Assembly: GCA_030673005.1 (NCBI GenBank)
Contig: DAOVFI010000036.1
Coordinates: 1 to 13,048, forward strand
DNA: 13,048 nucleotides
Direction of reading: 5' to 3'
From: Planctomycetales bacterium
GTDB taxonomy: Bacteria > Planctomycetota > Phycisphaerae > SM23-33
This document shows, one piece after another, positions 7,401 through 13,048 of the stretch. The notes beneath the pieces are model-generated. The model searched no databases, was not told the DNA's origin, and saw nothing but the letters and a program-made list of their open reading frames with translations. Position numbers and translations under genes: made by a program. Position 1 is the stretch's first letter, and the number at the start of each line of letters is the position of its first letter.

Positions 7401-10400
7401 ACCTTTCTCTGACGGCCGGCGCCAACATCGACACGCTCGGATGCGGCGACTTCGAGTTCTTCCAGGGCCAGTGGAACCAGCGCGGCGACAGGATGGTCCT
7501 TCCGACGGGCGAGACCTACGGCGGCTTCTGCGTGCCGAAAGAGTTCTCGCTCCTTTTCGCTATCATCTCACGCGCGATCGACCCGGAAAGTTCCGCCCGG
7601 ATCATGGACTCGTTCGGCGTGCCCCGGGACGAAAAACTCCGGCGCGAATTATCGACCGATCTTGCGAAAGTCCTGTCAATGCGGACCGATCCGGAAAACG
7701 ACCCGCAGTGGGAAGCCCAGGCGTCTGAATACCTGCTCGGGCGGCACGAGAAATACTTCGGCTTCCTGAAAGGCGACGCCGGATACCTCAGCCGCTTCGG
7801 CGCACTTGCTTTGGCGCTGCGAAAGTCCGGCGTGCTGAAGGCCCACGACGCCGGCGCAGGTCAGGCCGATTACAACATTACCAACTGGAAGAACAAGAAG
7901 GCCATCGGACTGGAGGAAATCAACCGCTCCGGCGTATTCGATAAGGTCAGGTTGATCTATCGCCTGCTCGCCCAGGCCCGCCGGAGCAACGAAAACATCG
8001 CGCCCGACGAGGAGTTAATCGGCGTAATGGGGGCCGGGTACAAGGAGGACGTTACCGACGTGCGGTTCTCCGCCGGTGCGCGGAAATTCGAGATATACGC
8101 CGGGACCGCCTTCGAGCACCTCCTGGAAGACATCGACCCGGAAGGACGCCGGACGTACCTCGAATCGTTCAGGTCGTGGAAAAGCCCCCGCGACGTGCGG
8201 ATCGTCGGGTTGTGCACCGCCAAGGACCTGTTCGGGCACGTGCCGATGAATTTCAAACACATCGCCGATGAGGGTTATCGCATCCTCAGCGAAGCCGGGG
8301 CAGGAAGAATGTGGATCGAGGAGAACCTCGCAAAACGCGGCGTCGATCTGGAGCGATGGACGTGGGGCGACCTGCCCGACGCAGACAGGAACGAACTTAT
8401 CCCAAGACTAAGACACAAGGTCATCTTCATGGCCTTCGGGAATAACCTGCTGCAGATCGTCGAGGGTGTCCGGCGGATGCTCGCGCCATACGGGTTCACC
8501 GAGGACATTATCCGCGCAAACGCGCAGACCTACGGCGGTGCGCCGGCAGAATGGACGATCGTCAAGGACTTACCCAAGGTCCGGCGCCAGGCGCTTCTCC
8601 GCGCGATCGGACCGGCAATCCACGTGCTCGTCCTGTCGTACCGCGACGTCATCAGCAAGGCGCACTACGACGAGGCGGTAACGGGGATAGATTTTATCGA
8701 CCTGGGCATCCCGGATAAGGAACTGCTGGACCTGGTCGATAACCTTCCGAAACTGCTGCACCTGATGAGGCAGAACCGTCCCGACAGCGCGCTGGTCTTC
8801 GCCGACGGCACTTCCGGCGGCCGGCGGCGGACGTTCAGCATGAGATACCCCGAGGCCAGGGAAAAGGTAAAGGAACTTTTCGCCCTGGACGCCGGAGCGG
8901 TCTATGGCTCGCACGGGCTGGGCGAGGCGACCGTCGATTCCTGGCGCAGGGAGATGCAGGTCGATCGCGAATCGGCCCGGCGGGTAATGGCCGCAGTGCT
9001 TGAAGGCAGAAAGACCGACGCCCGACAGGCGTTCGACGAGATGGTCGCGCACCTGAAAAGGGGCGCGCGGGACGACGAGGCGCTCGACGCCGAATCCAAG
9101 GCCCGCCGGCTGGGGATATGGCGACCGGCGCTGCGGTACGTCTCACAGATACTCGGCGAGGTGGTCCGCGGACGCGATCTGAAGGAGTTCGACTTCGCGG
9201 CCTGGGTCGTCTGCGGCGGCAGATACCTTATTAACGGACAGGAAACCGCCGAACAAATCGCACGCCTGCGGACCGACTACGAAGAGGCGCTTGCCTCCGT
9301 TACCGGCGTCGAAAAGGTCTCCGGCATACTCGACGCCGACGAGGCCGACGCCGTTATCGAACACCTTGTCAGGCCGAAATACGTCGAACCGAAGGCGGTC
9401 TTCCGCCAGCAGGAAACGGGCGTCGCCGGCTCGCTCAAGGCCACCGAGGAACTGACGCTCCAGCTGGAAAGCCGCCTGGTCCGCCGCCGACAGACGGCTG
9501 AAGCCGTCGCGCTGGAAAAACGCCGCAGCGGCTTTCGCGAAATCGACGACGAGGTCGCTGCCCTGACGAAGGCCTCGGCGTTAGAGAAAATCCACGCACT
9601 TGGCGAGTCGCAGGTCGGCGACGGAAGTGCCGAAGTGCCGCAGGACGCCTTCGGACGATACCTACGCTGCACAAAGGGCGCGTTTCTCGTCCTGATGCGC
9701 TCGTGCAGCGCCGATGCGCTCGAGGCCGGTACGAAAGCCGAGATCGAAGACGACCTTGATCTGGTCTTCAGGGGCGGGATACTGCTGGACAGCGAATATC
9801 GCGCCCTGGCCGGGCACATAGGGCGGTTCTTCGAGGCGTCCGAAAACTCGCATGACGGGATCGAGCGATGCGCGAAACTGGCCGAGATGCTCGATAAGTG
9901 CATGGTAATCGACAAGGCCTTCGGCCTCTACGAGCCGCGAGACGCCTGGGTCAATATGGCCACGTTCCTCGACCTGACCATCAACAACCACATCTTCGAC
10001 TATTACCCGTACCACTACCACGCCGAGCGGACATCCGTCTTCAAGGACCAAAGCAGATGGCCCCGCGGCGCAATCTTCGCACTCGCGCGGAAGCGACATC
10101 TCTGGCTGTACCGGTTCGTCCGGATGATCCTGGAGACGAAGACCGAACTGGTCGATCGAGGCCGGGCGTATTGTACGCTCTGGTTCGGGCGGGTCGGCGA
10201 CGACGGGACGGTAACAAGACCCGCCATCGGTCTGGAAGGAATTACCGATCCCGACGAACTGTTCTGGTTTTCTTACGCGCGCCTGCGGGACACGACGGTG
10301 ATAATCCACGACGGATACCCGCTGCCGCAACTGTTCGACTCGCTCGATCCGGACCTGATGGGCGGGCGGGCGAACGTAGGCATAATCTATCCCGTCGGCA

Positions 10401-12058
10401 ATACGACGGTGGCGGTGGCGCTGGAGCAGAACGTCAAATTAATGAAGGACGAGGGTATCAACGTCGTCCTGACGCCGTTCCCGCAACTGGCCGGGGCGCC
10501 GTGGCACGAGCGCCTGCCTGCCGGTAGGCAAGGTCTCGCCCGTGGTCAAACAGAACATGGCCGAGACCTTGCCTACCGGCAGGCAGACGGCCATGCCACG
10601 TTGAACGAGCATACTCGCATCGAACTGCCATTCGCGTATTTCTTCATGGACGAAAAATCGTATAAAAAGGCGCTGGCGTCGTCCGGCGGGTCGAAGACTG
10701 CCCTGCCTGTCAAGTCGGCCCGGACGCCGAACGGTGTTCTCGTGGCGGCGAGGTTTAAAAAACCGCTGACCGCCCACGCGCTTTGGTTCCACTTCACGCA
10801 CTACCTCAGGGGCGTCATTCACACCGCGGGCGTGCCGCTCATCCAGCCGCTGCTCTGGGAAGCGGCCACCTACCTCAAGTGCGCCCTGCCGGAAATGCTC
10901 AAAGGCTCCGGCATCGCATGTCCGGCCCAGGCCAACTGGTTCAAAAAGGACACCGAAAGACTCCCACGCGCCGAGGCGATGAAAAAAATCCGCTCGAAGG
11001 TAACCGGGCTTGCAAGATACCACGACGCCCTGATACTCAAGGCCGAGAAAGAATCCGGCGGCCGGCGGTCCCTGATACTCTCGACGCGCGACGAAAACGG
11101 CCGGCGCATCGACGAACACATCGATCGGCTCGTGGAAATGGCATACGACATCTCGCGGACCGACAACGTCGTCCTCCAGGAAGTCGTCTCCTCGCAGGTC
11201 CGCCGCCTTTACACCGAAGATTTTATCGAGATGCTGACCGACCGGTTCATCCAGGAACTTGGCCTGGGCGTTACGGAGGCGACGCCGCTGTTCAGTTATT
11301 TCCGGACGGTCATCAGCAAGAGGCCCGGCGGGCAGTACGACATCACGCACCGGATAACCGTCGTATCGACCGCCGGGGTGGCCAACGTAGGCCAGGGCGG
11401 CAGACTGTTCGAGTATCGCGATGAGAAAATCAGGCCGAGGTATCGCGCGGAACTGTGGGAGGGCATCCGCGAAGCGTCACTTAAATCCATCGCCACGCAG
11501 GAGCGGTACATGCGGACCCACCGCGAATACATCATCGACAATTATCTCGAAATCCACCAGGGCCTCGCCGGGCAGCGGCAGTCGCTGCTGGAGCCGTTCA
11601 CGGACGCGATTGGCTGTCCGGATTCGGAAATCCGATACGAGATGGGCGATTACATGCCGCTGTTTCTGCTGGATGAGGCCGACAGGATCGAAAAGGTCTA
11701 TGACCCGCAGAGCGAGCGGATTATTCCCGTCTATGACAGGGACGGCAGGCCCGGCGGCGACGTGAGGCTGTATCTGAACGGTAAGGAGGTCGAACTTATC
11801 GACAAGCGGGGCGTCGTCAGGCGTATCGAATATTTTGACGAAAAGCAGAGGCCCAGGGACGTTGAATTTACTTACAAGGACGGCCCGCGCCGAAAGGCAA
11901 AATCGCTGGTGGTGGTGAAAGTCGAGCCGAACCCCGGCGCAGGCCTGTGGCGGCCTCACAACGACCGGCTAAAACTCACCGGGCGCGACGGCGAAGCCTG
12001 CTACCTCGTCTTCCGAAACCTCGGTCGGTGGGCGAAAATATATCGCGACAAGTTGTAG
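4409..12058 (+). CDS. Giant protein of unknown function (~2,549 aa) with C-terminal ATP-grasp-like region
   Basis: I do not recognise this protein as a named family. Numbered from the ATG at 4409, it has no signal peptide and no clear membrane span; a hydrophobic helix at about 137-152 is short. It should be cytoplasmic. A Glu/Lys/Arg-rich, coiled-coil-prone stretch covers about 357-430. A Gly- and aromatic-rich middle contains FTRGGVYYLSLTAGANIDTL (from 991) and DYNITNWKNKK (from 1154). Further on come YYPYHYHAERTS (from 1865) and IIHDGYPLPQLF (from 1965). The part from about 2000 to 2450 looks like an ATP-grasp domain: ILKAEKESGGRR (K2211, with a Gly-rich loop), VVLQEVV (2254-2260, hinge-like QE) and HRITV...GVANVGQGG (H2314, N2326), which resembles the metal/ATP-binding strand of YheC/D-type ATP-grasps. 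A 33-residue insert (2032-2064) comes from a palindromic repeat. The start is uncertain: ATGs at 4334, 4388 and 4394 and a TTG at 4307 are also in frame, and none has a strong ribosome binding site. The next gene is also ATP-grasp-like. Confidence 0.85.
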   Translation: MSNVNSPQREFVFPLLMLGEVIEKGAGRVVLPHRDGGGKTLATGKLRFGRNAGGITVRLKTGGDIPQQLKTGWKRLAAFRSARINSAIKKAADAGAIDLEILGDATFPCRLLTGTRNVLQLNKKFFALLSEQDTGLVALMLAFAAFSLSAVDERQAMRKALAAFGAMRKSERDEILASLAKDGIDFKGLLATAFRAAAGGQSPHELERLISILQVRRLVDIPYDTSKVDSTAVRFADDLAGLRAGMLSAIGQTYLPGVDADNAERVADWCGENGVRLLVARFGRAFYTDGLLIANGKTVAPADIKPHVEKLESSFKNLNVKVSSPQLAKFAGQLNLFGSEAQRIGNLMSLDQVPEAKMIGIIRTMRAELRDLENAVSRRADEVKSETIRSAAGLSGRQQAVAALDKDVKTIDAVISKLMEMINKFELAMGRAPKQCPVFVSFISRIHELDAINIARVNQVVDPFFGENEALDDVIAATGRNVYITPNQSAWLTKAHDWVEALPAFAHYNIVPDEVGSGYAVTSTTEREILEIIYKSSADSWAQNIAEVMAGENVALARELIIDGRVRRSADSSAEEKTRRTCIEKNLTEAVARLAAAIDAIAEDKAEAIGQIMADSGFKLNRYEALGRILDGQKKLVAMLGEKSLAGRMRRARAMKVSAGGVKKYLPLAYKKRRPLPNVHVLTTLGPTETEVNIANWLEEGMLLYNVCGAMGLDDKVAARVAENRRRVAVAAELVVKEQELEGELFRIIAENNMDAANPADRRRALFQLIGTYPEIAADVVNQAALQERYRTDGPIPAVRTYIKSNPALRKTARESVIANNGLSAEVRRRMKSGETFGRAYKKVAGDEYTPEEASVLNTLVRKELMRREKLDRKVDLGHYLRDRIGPLAVFTARREIVAEAGLTDELYNPNYIYSAAGANKRFNLMYTPSRVDLGPEIIESVRNVPKWVGGLGRDAASAGKSLYELFNYAGVTAVDSPRLAEFLKVGENFFTRGGVYYLSLTAGANIDTLGCGDFEFFQGQWNQRGDRMVLPTGETYGGFCVPKEFSLLFAIISRAIDPESSARIMDSFGVPRDEKLRRELSTDLAKVLSMRTDPENDPQWEAQASEYLLGRHEKYFGFLKGDAGYLSRFGALALALRKSGVLKAHDAGAGQADYNITNWKNKKAIGLEEINRSGVFDKVRLIYRLLAQARRSNENIAPDEELIGVMGAGYKEDVTDVRFSAGARKFEIYAGTAFEHLLEDIDPEGRRTYLESFRSWKSPRDVRIVGLCTAKDLFGHVPMNFKHIADEGYRILSEAGAGRMWIEENLAKRGVDLERWTWGDLPDADRNELIPRLRHKVIFMAFGNNLLQIVEGVRRMLAPYGFTEDIIRANAQTYGGAPAEWTIVKDLPKVRRQALLRAIGPAIHVLVLSYRDVISKAHYDEAVTGIDFIDLGIPDKELLDLVDNLPKLLHLMRQNRPDSALVFADGTSGGRRRTFSMRYPEAREKVKELFALDAGAVYGSHGLGEATVDSWRREMQVDRESARRVMAAVLEGRKTDARQAFDEMVAHLKRGARDDEALDAESKARRLGIWRPALRYVSQILGEVVRGRDLKEFDFAAWVVCGGRYLINGQETAEQIARLRTDYEEALASVTGVEKVSGILDADEADAVIEHLVRPKYVEPKAVFRQQETGVAGSLKATEELTLQLESRLVRRRQTAEAVALEKRRSGFREIDDEVAALTKASALEKIHALGESQVGDGSAEVPQDAFGRYLRCTKGAFLVLMRSCSADALEAGTKAEIEDDLDLVFRGGILLDSEYRALAGHIGRFFEASENSHDGIERCAKLAEMLDKCMVIDKAFGLYEPRDAWVNMATFLDLTINNHIFDYYPYHYHAERTSVFKDQSRWPRGAIFALARKRHLWLYRFVRMILETKTELVDRGRAYCTLWFGRVGDDGTVTRPAIGLEGITDPDELFWFSYARLRDTTVIIHDGYPLPQLFDSLDPDLMGGRANVGIIYPVGNTTVAVALEQNVKLMKDEGINVVLTPFPQLAGAPWHERLPAGRQGLARGQTEHGRDLAYRQADGHATLNEHTRIELPFAYFFMDEKSYKKALASSGGSKTALPVKSARTPNGVLVAARFKKPLTAHALWFHFTHYLRGVIHTAGVPLIQPLLWEAATYLKCALPEMLKGSGIACPAQANWFKKDTERLPRAEAMKKIRSKVTGLARYHDALILKAEKESGGRRSLILSTRDENGRRIDEHIDRLVEMAYDISRTDNVVLQEVVSSQVRRLYTEDFIEMLTDRFIQELGLGVTEATPLFSYFRTVISKRPGGQYDITHRITVVSTAGVANVGQGGRLFEYRDEKIRPRYRAELWEGIREASLKSIATQERYMRTHREYIIDNYLEIHQGLAGQRQSLLEPFTDAIGCPDSEIRYEMGDYMPLFLLDEADRIEKVYDPQSERIIPVYDRDGRPGGDVRLYLNGKEVELIDKRGVVRRIEYFDEKQRPRDVEFTYKDGPRRKAKSLVVVKVEPNPGAGLWRPHNDRLKLTGRDGEACYLVFRNLGRWAKIYRDKL
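10500..10600. repeat. Palindromic repeat element inserted in frame inside the giant gene
   Basis: The outer ends CGTGGCA/TGCCACG (10500-10506 and 10594-10600) enclose a perfect 25-bp inverted repeat (10514-10538 with 10562-10586). The core is the same CTGCCTGCCGGTAGGCA as at 1109-1128. Flanking near-repeats GTGGCACGAGC (10501-10511) and GTTGAACGAGC (10600-10610) match at 9 of 11 positions and are exactly 99 bp apart, a whole number of codons. It is translated as a Gly-, Arg- and Gln-rich stretch beginning WHERLPAGRQG. Confidence 0.9.
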
Positions 12059-12074
12059 CGGTAATAAACCGTGG

Positions 12075-12093
12075 CACGGGCGTCTCGCCCGTG
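12075..12093. repeat. Small hairpin CACGGGCG-TCT-CGCCCGTG
   Basis: A perfect 8-bp stem with a 3-nt loop, 16 bp after the giant-gene stop and preceded by GTGG, so that it starts like the GTGGCA-ended family. There is no T-tract, so it is probably a repeat rather than an intrinsic terminator, although a GC-rich stem here could attenuate read-through to the next gene. Confidence 0.7.
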
Positions 12094-12108
12094 ATTCGTG
12101 TCACGGAT

Positions 12109-12226
12109 GGGTGCCATGCCTTCACGCGAAGCGAGTAGGCATGTTTACGCCCTCCGCTTCGATGCTCCAAATCGCGAATAATCGCGATTTGGAAGCCTCT
12201 TCGCTACAGGCGAAAACATGGCACCC
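12109..12226. repeat. 118-bp nested palindromic element
   Basis: The ends GGGTGCCATG/CATGGCACCC (12109-12118 and 12217-12226) are perfect inverted repeats. The centre is a hairpin with an 11-bp stem (12167-12177 with 12182-12192) and a 4-nt loop. The left arm holds about 25 bp (roughly 12119-12143) absent from the right arm. This extra piece ends in GGCATG and is itself a short palindrome bounded by CATGCCT/AGGCATG, so a second repeat seems to have entered the first. Confidence 0.8.
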
Positions 12227-12257
12227 GTTCAACACGTGTTACGTTTTAGTAGCGGTA

Positions 12258-13048
12258 ATGAACGACACAGACGAATATCTCATCCGTTGTCGCCGGTTGG
12301 ACCGGGAGTATCGCACTATCGGGCGGGACCTGATGCGTATCAAGGTGCGCAGGGCCTCAGAGCGTGTCGGTCCCGCCGGTGATGCGAAGGGGGCGATCGT
12401 CTATTCATGCCTGTTCAACGCCGCGTGCGTAACGATGCAGGATACGCTCTTCCTGCTCCAGGCCGAGGCGAACGAGTATTCCGCAACGACCGGTTCACCG
12501 CCGATTACCGTAATCGGCGTCCACGAGGATTGGCTGGACGCCGGCAGTGGCACGGGCCGTAACACGGGCCATGCTACGTGGCGATACCTGTGGATCGACG
12601 ACGAAGGCGTTTGCAACGACATCGTCCTCGACAAACCGATCCGGATCGACCTGGTCCATATCCTCCATCTACTACCCGCCGGCGAGATCGAAACACACCG
12701 CCGGCTGACAGACGCGCTTATCGGGCGCGACATTATCAGAATCAATCCTGCCGGCGCCGTCTCAGACGTCTGCGACAGCAAGCACAAGACTTTCAGCGCC
12801 CTGCGTGCTGCCGGCGTCCCTACGCCGCAGACGCTGTATTTTTCGCGATTCTCGCTATCGGACATCGCCGCAGTCGCCGACGGGCTTTCCGGCTTCGTCC
12901 GTGAACTGGACGATGCGTATCCTGACGAGGCCGAGCATCTCCTGTTCGTCCAGCCGGACGCGGGAACCGAGGCCCGCGACACCATTGCCACGCGCATCCG
13001 GGCCGGGGGCGGACCGGACGATTCGCTCATCGACGACATTTCCAGCCG
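12258..13048 (+). CDS. ATP-grasp-like protein, N-terminal part (3' end outside window)
   Basis: The frame is open from the ATG at 12258 to the window end (263 codons), with no stop. The N-terminal ~150 residues include a Rossmann-like strand, PITVIGVHEDW (about 84-94). Then comes INPAGAVSDVCDSKHKTFSA (162-181) and LRAAGVPTPQT (182-192), the typical entry to an ATP-grasp fold, where a ligand-bound substrate and the conserved GVPTP turn occur. LLFVQPDAGTEARD (228-241) sits where ATP-grasps have a KP-Gly-loop motif, but Gln232 replaces the usual Lys. The catalytic half is missing from the window. The gene follows the giant gene, whose C-terminus is also ATP-grasp-like, so both may act in one pathway. 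A short palindromic repeat lies in frame at residues 97-107. The ribosome binding site is weak. The substrate is unknown. Confidence 0.8.
   Translation, partial: MNDTDEYLIRCRRLDREYRTIGRDLMRIKVRRASERVGPAGDAKGAIVYSCLFNAACVTMQDTLFLLQAEANEYSATTGSPPITVIGVHEDWLDAGSGTGRNTGHATWRYLWIDDEGVCNDIVLDKPIRIDLVHILHLLPAGEIETHRRLTDALIGRDIIRINPAGAVSDVCDSKHKTFSALRAAGVPTPQTLYFSRFSLSDIAAVADGLSGFVRELDDAYPDEAEHLLFVQPDAGTEARDTIATRIRAGGGPDDSLIDDISS
12547..12577. repeat. Short palindromic repeat remnant inside the last gene
   Basis: GTGGCACGGGCC at the left and CGGGCCATGCTAC at the right are imperfect reverse complements (9 of 12). They share the GTGGCACGGGC word with 12071-12081. The sequence is translated as a Gly- and Thr-rich stretch (SGTGRNTGHAT) between two hydrophobic strands, where a loop would be tolerated. 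Confidence 0.6.

Larger units (their letters stand above)
12055..12263. repeat. 15-bp flank duplication around the giant-gene / next-gene gap
   Basis: GTAGCGGTAATAAAC (12055-12069) and GTAGCGGTAATGAAC (12249-12263) differ at one base. The left copy contains the TAG stop of the giant gene and the right copy contains the ATG of the next gene. The sequence between them is palindromic repeats. This is what remains if a repeat was inserted with duplication of its target. The original spacing from stop to start would have been 5 nt. Confidence 0.75.

Noticed and set aside
10439..11350. 303-codon open frame on the - strand
   Set aside because: It is antisense to the ATP-grasp-like region of the giant gene and even reads through the palindromic repeat. 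It has no family motifs, and the sense frame has them.
4409..12058. Giant gene as the large (180-kDa type) NAD-specific glutamate dehydrogenase
   Set aside because: The size prompted the idea, but the dehydrogenase signature motifs around the catalytic Lys (GGLRWSDR-type) are not in the translation.
4409..12058. Giant gene as a non-ribosomal peptide or polyketide synthase
   Set aside because: No carrier-protein GGxS/LGGDS motif, adenylation-domain SGTTGxPKG motif, HHxxxDG condensation motif or ketosynthase Cys motif is visible.
12075..12093. Intrinsic terminator after the giant gene
   Set aside because: The stem is good but no run of T follows, and the sequence matches the window's repeat family, so it is kept as a repeat only.
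12401..13039. 212-codon open frame on the - strand at the window end
   Set aside because: The + frame from 12258 stays open to the window end and contains ATP-grasp-like motifs, while this one is Ser/Arg-rich low-complexity shadow sequence.

Overview
The window is GC-rich DNA from a motile, chemotactic Gram-negative-type bacterium. Its gaps are filled with short palindromic repeats (GTGGCA...TGCCAC ends, CCTGCCTGCCGG cores, GTAGCC/GGCTAC units). From general familiarity this repeat style recalls uncultured sediment bacteria such as Planctomycetota (Phycisphaerae). That is a weak inference, because no rRNA or other marker gene is present.

Region 1 (1-3593) is a chemotaxis block on the + strand. 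It holds the 3' part of a methyl-accepting chemoreceptor with a C-terminal zinc-binding CZB domain, then cheB, cheR and a single-domain cheY. cheB/cheR overlap by an ATGA, and the cheR stop is followed closely by cheY, so the last three genes look like one translationally coupled unit. CheR and CheB would methylate and demethylate receptors such as the upstream one, and CheY would carry the output. CheA and CheW are not in view.

Region 2 (3594 to about 4408) has no convincing gene. It is a pile-up of nested palindromes, tandem repeats and two opposed copies of a 28-bp hairpin. A doubtful small lipoprotein-like ORF lies at its end.

Region 3 (4409-12058) is one giant gene of about 2,550 residues that I do not recognise as any named protein. 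Its last ~500 residues carry ATP-grasp-like motifs. After a 199-bp repeat-filled gap comes a second gene (12258 to the window end, incomplete) that also looks like an ATP-grasp protein. A 15-bp near-identical duplication flanks the gap. This suggests the two genes were once about 5 bp apart and form one operon, interrupted later by repeat insertion. The pair is the best candidate here for an undescribed system. ATP-grasp enzymes usually join a carboxylate to an amine or thiol through an acyl-phosphate, so peptide-like or amide bond formation is a reasonable but unproven guess.

A second theme is that members of the palindromic repeat family lie inside coding sequence without breaking it. One is a 99-bp (33-codon) insert in the giant gene, one covers the start of cheB, and a short one lies in the last gene. 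This resembles, in principle, the protein-coding palindromic elements described in Rickettsia.
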